NCBI RefSeq assembly: GCF_014647135.1
Contig: NZ_BMOP01000017.1
Location: 25,815 to 89,814 of the forward strand
Length of the DNA: 64,000 bases
Reading direction: 5' to 3'
From: Shewanella xiamenensis
GTDB lineage: Bacteria; Pseudomonadota; Gammaproteobacteria; Enterobacterales; Shewanellaceae
Part shown: piece after piece, positions 56,075 through 64,000 of the stretch
Numbering within the stretch: position 1 is the first letter of the stretch
Layout: every line of letters begins with the position of its first letter
The notes under the pieces: generated by a model
The model's input: the letters and a program-made list of their open reading frames with translations, nothing else
Databases searched by the model: none
Told to the model about the DNA's origin: nothing
Translations under genes and position numbers: made by a program

Positions 56075-57286
56075 ATGCTAAATATTGATGATCCTACACA
56101 AACCGAACGAACTCATGCGTTATGGCGACTTGGCTTTAGACCTTTTTTTCTTGGGGGAGCAATAGTAGCTGCGTTATATATCCCTTTGTGGTTAATAACT
56201 TGGTTTACTCCTCAATATAGTTTTTTTCCTTCGTCTTTTTGGAGTAAAGTATTGCCCCTATGGTGGCATCCACATGAAATGTTGTTCGGTTTTGCAATCG
56301 CAATTGTCTGTGGTTTTTTACTTACTGCTGTTCAAAATTGGACAAATCAACCCACATTAAAGGGATGGCCACTTGCATTGACCTTTAGTTGTTGGTTGCT
56401 GGCAAGATTATTACTTTTACTCCCTATTCAAATTCCACTCATCTTACCTGCATTGTTTGATTCATTGTTTCTTGGCTTGGCAAGCCTTACCCTATGGCGC
56501 TGTATTTATAAGGTTAAGCAATGGCGTAATATTGGTTTTCCAATTATGTTGTTTGTTGCACTCGTGATTAACAACATCAGCTATTATGCTCTATTTGAAC
56601 GTGACTTTATCCTTGCCAATCAAATTTGGCAGGCCATGTTATGGTGGTTAGCCTTACTTATCACAATTGTTGGTGGGCGCGTCATTCCGTTTTTTACTGC
56701 TATGCGCATTAAGGCAACCAAAGCTGAACCCTTAACTTGGATTGAGTACCCACTTATCGTGGCTATGATCTTGCTTGTTATTCAATCACTCATTCATTTC
56801 ATCCCTCTTGAAGTTGAACGAGGCTTATTGTTGATTGCCGGGCTTTTGCAGCTTGTCCGATTTGCACGCTGGTTACCCCATAAAACACTGAAAGAACCCA
56901 TGTTGTGGTCTTTGCATATTGCCTATTTAATGCTACCAATCAGCTTATTATCTATGAGTTGGTATCTTGATAATGAATATGCTTATCGCAGTTTGCTTCA
57001 TCTATTTGCTATTGGTTGTATGGCCACGCTCTGTCTTTCGATGATCTCTAGAGTGTCACTCGGGCACACAAGTAGAAATATTTATGAAGGCCCTAAGATG
57101 ATGTTAGCTTTTATTTGCCTACCGTTAGCTGCGGTGTTCAGGGCTCTGATGGCTATTTGGTTTCCCGCGCATACTCAAGTCTGGTTATGGGTGGCGGCTA
57201 GTTGTTGGTTTATCGCATTTGCACTATTTGTATGGCACTACTTACCAATACTCACCCGACCCCGTATTGATGGGTGCCCAGGTTAA
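56075..57286 (+). CDS. nnrS: NnrS-family heme/copper membrane protein
   Basis: 403 residues with about 12 membrane helices. ALWRLGFRPFFLGGAIVAAL at the N-terminus and LPLWWHPHEMLFGFAIAIVCGFLLTAVQNWT are the NnrS signatures, with conserved His residues; GGRVIPFFTAM and HLFAIGCMATLCLSMISRVSLGHTSR follow. NnrS proteins protect against nitric oxide stress and bind heme and copper. The NsrR-type site upstream fits. The stop lies 28 bases before the nitrite-reductase start. Confidence 0.93.
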   Translation: MLNIDDPTQTERTHALWRLGFRPFFLGGAIVAALYIPLWLITWFTPQYSFFPSSFWSKVLPLWWHPHEMLFGFAIAIVCGFLLTAVQNWTNQPTLKGWPLALTFSCWLLARLLLLLPIQIPLILPALFDSLFLGLASLTLWRCIYKVKQWRNIGFPIMLFVALVINNISYYALFERDFILANQIWQAMLWWLALLITIVGGRVIPFFTAMRIKATKAEPLTWIEYPLIVAMILLVIQSLIHFIPLEVERGLLLIAGLLQLVRFARWLPHKTLKEPMLWSLHIAYLMLPISLLSMSWYLDNEYAYRSLLHLFAIGCMATLCLSMISRVSLGHTSRNIYEGPKMMLAFICLPLAAVFRALMAIWFPAHTQVWLWVAASCWFIAFALFVWHYLPILTRPRIDGCPG

Positions 57287-57314
57287 TAGTGATATTATGG
57301 AAAAAGGATATAAA

Positions 57315-58679
57315 GTGAAAAATTCTTTAAAAACAGCGGCATTACTTAAATTTATTGGCTTATCTTCTATTGCGATATGTACAGCTGTTGCGGCTTCCGA
57401 TAATAACAATCAACAAAAATATCCTAACCAATATCAATCTTGGCAAGCCACATCCGAACAAGTTGAACGCGAGGATATGCTCGCCAATTATCCTGCCAGT
57501 ATCATACTCTGGGCGGGTTCTTCCTATGCCAAAGAGTACCATAGCCCACGGGGACACCATTTTGCCGTTGCCGATGTTACTCATACTTTACGTACCGGTG
57601 TGCCCCCTAAAGCAGGAGATAAAGGTTTATCAGCCAGTTGCTGGACCTGTAAAACGCCTGATGCTCCAAGATTAATCGAACAACTGGGATTTGAAGGATA
57701 CTCCGCCAAAAACTTTACGGATCTTGGTAAAGAAATTCAAAGCGTTGTGTATTGTAGCGATTGCCATGAATCTGGCACTCAGAAATTAGCCTTACCTCGC
57801 CCTCATGCGCAAGACGCGATGGCTAAAATTCACCTGCCATTCGATAAACAAGATATTAATATGCAAGGTGCGCAGGTTTGTGGTCAATGTCATGTCACTT
57901 ACTATTTCCGTCCGGAAAAAAGTAATGTTGTTAACATTCCTTGGATATTTGGCAATACCGCTGATGATATTGAAAAATACTATGATACTCGCCGCTTCTT
58001 CGAATGGATCCATCCTCTTTCAAAGACGCCGATACTCAAAGCACGGCATCCTGAGTTTGAACACTGGAGTCGCAGTAAACATGCCGAAGTCGGTGTTACT
58101 TGTATTACCTGTCATATGCCAACCCAGCAGGATGCAAAAGGTGTTGAATTTACTAGCCATAAAGTTGATAAAGCTTTACCGCACTTTGATAATAGCTGTA
58201 GTAGCTGCCATAGCAGTAAAACCAAAATTGAAACCAAGCTCGCGGCTAATAAATTAACGATTGAGACCAAAGCCCGCGAAGTTGAAGCTCTGCTCGTCAA
58301 AGCCCACTATGAAGCCAAAGCTGCATGGGATGCTGGTGCTAAATGGGAGAACATGAATGAGCCTATTATGGCGATACGCCACAGTCAGTGGCGGTGGGAC
58401 TTCGCGATGTCTTCACATGGTTTGTATGCACATAATCCAGAGGAAGGTAAGCTGCTTTTAGATAAAGCCATCGAACAAGCGAGCGAAGCACGTCATCTGC
58501 TGGCTGGAATATTGAAGCAACTTAACGTGACCCAAGTTAGCTATCCTGATATCAGCACTAAAGAAAAGGCCCATCAAGCGATAGGGTTAGTAGAGGCCGA
58601 TTTAATTAAAGAAAAACAAAAGTTTATTGAGAATGATGTTAAGAAACACTGGCAACCAGTTAGTCAATATGGTTATTAG
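57315..58679 (+). CDS. nrfA: Pentaheme cytochrome c nitrite reductase NrfA
   Basis: 454 residues. A signal peptide (to about A26) exports it to the periplasm. Five heme sites are visible: CWTCK at 109-113 (active-site heme with Lys ligand), CSDCH from 147, then CGQCH, CITCH and CSSCH. The catalytic region includes PRGHHFAV, TYYFRPEK and SKHAEVGVTCITCHMP, matching the Arg, Tyr and His of NrfA. It reduces nitrite (and nitric oxide) to ammonia. GTG 57315 has AAGGAT at a proper distance; ATG 57297 is the alternative. It differs clearly from the well-known S. oneidensis NrfA, so it may be an additional copy. Confidence 0.93.
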   Translation: MKNSLKTAALLKFIGLSSIAICTAVAASDNNNQQKYPNQYQSWQATSEQVEREDMLANYPASIILWAGSSYAKEYHSPRGHHFAVADVTHTLRTGVPPKAGDKGLSASCWTCKTPDAPRLIEQLGFEGYSAKNFTDLGKEIQSVVYCSDCHESGTQKLALPRPHAQDAMAKIHLPFDKQDINMQGAQVCGQCHVTYYFRPEKSNVVNIPWIFGNTADDIEKYYDTRRFFEWIHPLSKTPILKARHPEFEHWSRSKHAEVGVTCITCHMPTQQDAKGVEFTSHKVDKALPHFDNSCSSCHSSKTKIETKLAANKLTIETKAREVEALLVKAHYEAKAAWDAGAKWENMNEPIMAIRHSQWRWDFAMSSHGLYAHNPEEGKLLLDKAIEQASEARHLLAGILKQLNVTQVSYPDISTKEKAHQAIGLVEADLIKEKQKFIENDVKKHWQPVSQYGY

Positions 58680-59097
58680 TAAGCTTTCGTATTATTAGAA
58701 GGGCGTTCGTAATTCAACATCAGGCTAAAATTAAATGTCTAAGTATGCTGTCTAAACGCACTTTAAACTAATACCAGTTACAAGATGTATATTATAGTCT
58801 CCTACACTTGCTACTTTTGAAGGCTCTCATTCAAGCAATTTTCAATAGAGCAGGTTGTAGGATAGCTGAAATTGCATTATGTTATTGGTCTATAATTGAT
58901 TGTCAGAATTTCTCGCTTAACTCATATGTATCCTCGAGCGAGGCTGCCCCCTGGTAATAAAGTCCTTAATACATATTTGTGAGTGTGATTAATGAGTTAG
59001 TGTTGAGTTGTTTATTGTAACCTTCAAATGGATATAGGTCAGAGTTTCTGGTCCAGAACTCGTAAGCTAAATTTCTAAAATCAAGAGACCCAAAGAA
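58680..59097. other. Intergenic region after nrfA
   Basis: 418 AT-rich bases with no coding frame, no strong hairpin plus T-run and no recognised site. It must contain the promoter of the next gene. Confidence 0.5.
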
Positions 59098-60132
59098 ATG
59101 TCATCTTTCATTGAAGCATATAAAAGAACAGGAAACTCGATAATTGCCTATAAGCAAGTCGTAAACTGTGATGATAAGTCTCTGCAAGATATAGTCAAAG
59201 GCTCATTTTCATCTTTAGAGCAAGTTTTCGAAGAAGTGGATTTTTATGTATCAACTGAAACTAAACGCGGGATTCTTAAAAATACAAGCAAAATACTAGG
59301 AGGCATTGTTTCTCTCGGTGGCTCTTATATGCTTGAATTGCATAATAAGCACTATTCTGATATCAACGAAGCTATTTATAAGCCAGCCTGTAATATAATT
59401 GAGTCAATTGAAAGAGAAACTAATGAATGCCTCTCTTTGATAGGGGAGCAACTGACGGAGGTAAATAAAATACTCAAGCCAGTTGGAAGCATCCTCGACT
59501 CAAGGATAAGCAGTGAGCCAGCAATTCGACACTCTGTAACTCGAATTAATAAGTTTAAAACTGGCTTTAATACATCTTTGAATGCGGGTTTCGGAGGACT
59601 AGTGGGCGGTTCTACTGCGCTTGGCGCTTGGGGGCTAGTTTCGTTGATTGGTTCCGCATCTACAGGCACAGCAATATCATCCTTGTCCGGTGTTGCGGCT
59701 ACCAATGCTACGTTAGCTTGGTTTGGTGGAGGGTCACTTGCTACAGGGGGGGCGGGAATGGTTGGTGGATTTTGGGTTTTAGGAGGTATTGTTGCAGCTC
59801 CAATAGTATTCTTCTCGACGAAGAGCGCTTATAAAAAAGTAGATACTATCAAAGAAAAGAAAAATAAACTGACTGAAGAGTCAGGTAAGCTTATTAAGCT
59901 AACGCAACAAGCCTTGATTCATTTAATAGAAGCTAGAGTACAACAAACAAAAATAACTACTTTGATTGCTGAGTATGCCCCTAAAATACAGGACGAATTA
60001 AAATTATATAAGTTTCATCGTTCATTCTGGAAAGACCTTTTGGGCTATAAAATGAACGCAGAACAAGAGGAGCACTATAATAACTTAAACAAACTAGCAA
60101 GCGAGCTTCTAGATAAACTAGGTATTAAATGA
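59098..60132 (+). CDS. Glycine-rich membrane-segment protein next to a NERD helicase
   Basis: 344 residues. A helical N-terminal half (about 1-155) precedes a glycine/alanine/serine-rich hydrophobic core (about 160-250) containing AGFGGLVGGSTALGAWG, ATNATLAWFGGGSLATGG and GGFWVLGGIVAAPIVFF. A charged coiled-coil C-terminal half follows. The core pattern recurs in bacterial proteins of unknown role that may insert into membranes. It converges on, and overlaps by 15 bases, the nuclease-helicase gene on the other strand. I suspect a defence-related membrane effector, but only from composition and context. Confidence 0.65.
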   Translation: MSSFIEAYKRTGNSIIAYKQVVNCDDKSLQDIVKGSFSSLEQVFEEVDFYVSTETKRGILKNTSKILGGIVSLGGSYMLELHNKHYSDINEAIYKPACNIIESIERETNECLSLIGEQLTEVNKILKPVGSILDSRISSEPAIRHSVTRINKFKTGFNTSLNAGFGGLVGGSTALGAWGLVSLIGSASTGTAISSLSGVAATNATLAWFGGGSLATGGAGMVGGFWVLGGIVAAPIVFFSTKSAYKKVDTIKEKKNKLTEESGKLIKLTQQALIHLIEARVQQTKITTLIAEYAPKIQDELKLYKFHRSFWKDLLGYKMNAEQEEHYNNLNKLASELLDKLGIK

Positions 60133-62094
60133 GTTTATCATACGACTGCTAAAAAATTCCGAAAATTGGCTTTCGCTGCTTACATCTAAGACAATGAGAT
60201 TTTCCACCGCGCGTGTTATTGATGTATATACTACTTCAGGAGTATCCTTTTGGTCCATTAGATAAAAAACCGTTTTCGATTCTAATCCCTTAAAACTGTG
60301 GATCGTTGATAGTTTTATAAGACCACTGTTAGCGTGAAAATGGTTCTTCTTAATGCGCCTAGCTCGTTCTATATCAGAACGCAATTCTTTTTTCTTATAC
60401 AAATATTTATGTAATTCATTTTCTGACATTAGCTTGAGTTGTTCCAATGAAAGTGTATCATCGTAAACCGATATCATTTGATATAATTCTTGATAGGTTT
60501 CAAACATACAGTGAGTTTTCTCTATTTCTTTAAACTTTTCGACTAACTTTCTGACGATGTAAATATTTGATGATAATATGACAACGTCATTAGGATTAAA
60601 GTTATTAACTCTGATGGTTTTTTGAATAATTTCAAAAGATTTATTTTCCCAATCACCATTACATTGATGAAATTCTAATATTTCAAATGTAAATCCTTGT
60701 TGTACAGTGATAGTTTCCATTAATTCTGAATCTGAATACTTTTCAATTAGATACTTTGACTGGTAGTCTTTGAATACTTGGCTGAGGGGGGATTCTAAGC
60801 TGGTCCGGTATGAACGTTTTAACTTCTTCCAACTTCCAAATCCCTGTGCAATTACTGCCGAACGCTTATCATCTCTATCGTAAATATTTTGGGATTCATC
60901 AGCAAAAAGCACCATTTCCCCTTCAATTGAAAGAAAGTTATCTCTTAATATCTTGACCCATTCACTCTCGAAATCCTGAACCTCATCAACGAGAATTGTT
61001 TGGTATCGAGTTAACTGATAATTTTTAAAACAGTCTACTTTATATAAACCATCTAGGCTGAAACGTTCTATTAAATCAGAGATATCTTGCTCACTAGCGT
61101 TCAGTTGACTGTTATAAAATTGGTGGTAGTTGGTAACCGAAAAATTTTGTTCATCACGGTAGCCTAATATGTCACTAATCCTGTCTTTTATTAGATTTTT
61201 AAGGGTAATGTTGAACGTTATAATAAGTACTCTGTCCTGATGTCGCTCGTGCGCATTAACCGCTCTTTGGGCGATTATTGTTGTCTTTCCGCAACCAGCA
61301 ACTCCTTTAATTTTTTCCATCCCTACGCAACTTATTGCCAACTTAGCTTGTTTGTCGTCTAAGGAAACGGCTTTACCTTGCTTTAATACATATTCACTCG
61401 GCATTAAGCGACGTTTCAGATCGTCATATACTCTATCATCGAATATTGCATTAGATTCATAGCTTTTGATTTTACTTACTAATTTTTGAGACTGTTCGCC
61501 AGAAAATATCATTGCCTTATCACGCGTCATACATTTTTTTATTCGAGATAACCCTTCTGCACATCTGTTATATGTGTCGACACTAATACTGCATGTACGC
61601 TTAGCATTGAAAAGTTCATTGGTTTTCTTTCTCAAGATATTTTCGGCTGGTCGATATAGTGAGTCTACTTTATTTTTATCAGCTTTATGTAAATACACAA
61701 ATGGTTGTACTAGATTAAAAAAGAATCGATTGCGTAGTTGCCCTAAACCTAAGGCAGACAAGTGTAGCTGGTACAAATTATTCTTATAAGTAAATGCTTG
61801 TGACTGAGGAGACGATATTCTGGATTGCCCATTAGTGTATTTGACGGACCATTTGTTAAAGCTATCTATTTCATAGTTGTCCAGATTGTAATCTTTTACT
61901 TCAATTACAAATATCGCAACTCCTTCTCTAATAATTATAAAGTCAGGTCTGTCACCATCCAAAAAAGGATTAAAAAATACTTCAAAACTATCGTCTAAGT
62001 GTTCTTCTAGGTAATTGAGGAGATGTTGTTCTCCTTCAGTAGGTTTGACTTTTAGTCGCGAGATATTTTCAATGGTAGGATAAAAATTAGCCAT
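60118..62094 (-). CDS. NERD nuclease-UvrD-like superfamily 1 helicase fusion
   Basis: 658 residues. The N-terminal NERD (nuclease-related) domain has E22, D51 (GDRPDFIII) and E65/K67 (VIEVKDY), a PD-(D/E)xK-type site. The helicase part has Walker A GVAGCGKT (264-271), DEVQD (370-374), LFADESQNIY, RSYRTS, TIHSFKGLE and TSITRAVENL, so all SF1 motifs are present. Such nuclease-helicases occur in anti-phage systems (for example Nhi-like proteins) and in DNA repair. Its neighbours are IS elements and a putative membrane protein, which favours defence. Transcribed toward the + strand gene at 59098. Confidence 0.88.
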   Translation of the reverse strand: MANFYPTIENISRLKVKPTEGEQHLLNYLEEHLDDSFEVFFNPFLDGDRPDFIIIREGVAIFVIEVKDYNLDNYEIDSFNKWSVKYTNGQSRISSPQSQAFTYKNNLYQLHLSALGLGQLRNRFFFNLVQPFVYLHKADKNKVDSLYRPAENILRKKTNELFNAKRTCSISVDTYNRCAEGLSRIKKCMTRDKAMIFSGEQSQKLVSKIKSYESNAIFDDRVYDDLKRRLMPSEYVLKQGKAVSLDDKQAKLAISCVGMEKIKGVAGCGKTTIIAQRAVNAHERHQDRVLIITFNITLKNLIKDRISDILGYRDEQNFSVTNYHQFYNSQLNASEQDISDLIERFSLDGLYKVDCFKNYQLTRYQTILVDEVQDFESEWVKILRDNFLSIEGEMVLFADESQNIYDRDDKRSAVIAQGFGSWKKLKRSYRTSLESPLSQVFKDYQSKYLIEKYSDSELMETITVQQGFTFEILEFHQCNGDWENKSFEIIQKTIRVNNFNPNDVVILSSNIYIVRKLVEKFKEIEKTHCMFETYQELYQMISVYDDTLSLEQLKLMSENELHKYLYKKKELRSDIERARRIKKNHFHANSGLIKLSTIHSFKGLESKTVFYLMDQKDTPEVVYTSITRAVENLIVLDVSSESQFSEFFSSRMINSFNT

Positions 62095-62254
62095 ATTATT
62101 GCCTTGCCATAATTATAGTCTAAATAACACATATACAATGACAGTACGAGAATCTCTAAGGTATTCTTACATTAAATTAAACACATATTCGGCCATTGAG
62201 AAAAAAAGTCAATTGCGAGAGAGCAAAAAGATCTGTGTAAGTGGCATTTTATCC

Positions 62255-63695
<1,441 letters not shown>

Positions 63696-63703
63696 CCACT
63701 ACA

Positions 63704-63888
63704 CATTTGAATCAAAAATCGCGTTGGATAGGGTCTTTGCATCCATGCTGGATGATTACGGTATTTCCAAGGGGATGCCACATGGATTTTTCAAAATCGA
63801 AAAATCCATCATTTCTTTCCAATGGTCATCAAGTGATATCGTGGAAACAATGTTGGCTAAAGTAGGTGGGGAGGGCTTTGTTTCCTAA
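63704..63888 (+). pseudogene. Truncated unknown gene fragment after the IS
   Basis: Past the IS end the frame reads ESKIALDRVFASMLDDYGISKGMPHGFFKIEKSIISFQWSSSDIVETML... to TAA at 63888. It looks like the C-terminal 60 residues of a real protein whose start was lost to the IS. Not recognised. The remaining 112 bases to the window end show only the interrupted match to 54019-54042. Confidence 0.4.
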
Positions 63889-64000
63889 ATCAGTTGAACT
63901 AAAACCATAGCTGGTGATCTGATCGGCATAGCCTATCAACTCACCCATCAATAGTGTCAAAACCTCGCTATAAAACAACTAACTGGAAGCAATACAATCA

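Noticed and set aside
62099..62254. Upstream part of a 61-codon + strand frame
   Set aside because: Only its last codons (from 62255) match an IS256 transposase start; the upstream part looks like non-coding extension.

Overview
The window looks like a chromosomal segment of a Shewanella species, close to the S. oneidensis / S. putrefaciens group. The basis is gene order (fliA-cheY-cheZ-cheA-cheB-parC-parP-cheW, then FlhB-like/FliK-like, mlaA, a response regulator, a POT transporter, rfaH and a polysaccharide operon) and a HepT/MntA pair with the residues known from S. oneidensis. This assignment comes from memory of the families; no search was run.

Layout. (1) 1-8.5 kb: end of the polar flagellar/chemotaxis operon on the + strand, from the last part of FliA to CheW, closed by an intrinsic terminator, then a DUF2802 gene. 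(2) 8.5-15.0 kb: a divergent pair of flagellar-export-like genes, an MlaA-family protein, a receiver/PP2C-like regulator and a POT peptide transporter. (3) 15.5-42.2 kb: an rfaH gene, its ops element in a hairpin-rich leader, and a long + strand surface-polysaccharide cluster. It contains a Wza-like exporter, Wzz, dTDP-rhamnose genes, a dTDP-3-acetamido-3,6-dideoxyhexose branch, glycerol-phosphate transfer genes, Wzx, Wzy, glycosyltransferases, two WecA paralogs and a GlmM-family mutase. The middle (about 26.8-38.4 kb) is clearly AT-richer than both sides. (4) 42.3-45.2 kb: two toxin-antitoxin loci, hepT-mntA (intact) and hipA-hipB (hipA broken by a nonsense codon). (5) 45.8-64 kb: accessory DNA. 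It holds a phage-type integrase and a four-gene coupled operon with two large tyrosine-recombinase-like proteins and a protein that reads like a triplicated DNA sliding-clamp fold. It also holds 23-bp iterons, an orphan MbcA/ParS-type antitoxin, a nitric-oxide/nitrite module (nnrS-nrfA behind an NsrR-type box), a NERD-nuclease/helicase gene convergent with a glycine-rich membrane protein, and IS remnants around one intact IS3-family element.

How it works together. Genes 1-8 kb make and position the chemosensory array at the flagellar pole (CheA carries three short repeats that probably dock ParP/ParC). RfaH, recruited at ops, should prevent premature termination along the >20-kb polysaccharide operon. 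Sugars made there (rhamnose, Fuc3NAc- or Qui3NAc-type, CDP-glycerol) feed a Wzx/Wzy pathway started by WecA.

The least explained structures are a family of intergenic repeats made of 13-nt hairpin modules (5-bp stem, 3-nt loop) joined by heptads carrying CTAG, spread over nine sites from 8.5 to 45.3 kb, and the recombinase/clamp-like/iteron element at 47.4-54.5 kb. No rRNA, tRNA or CRISPR array was seen.
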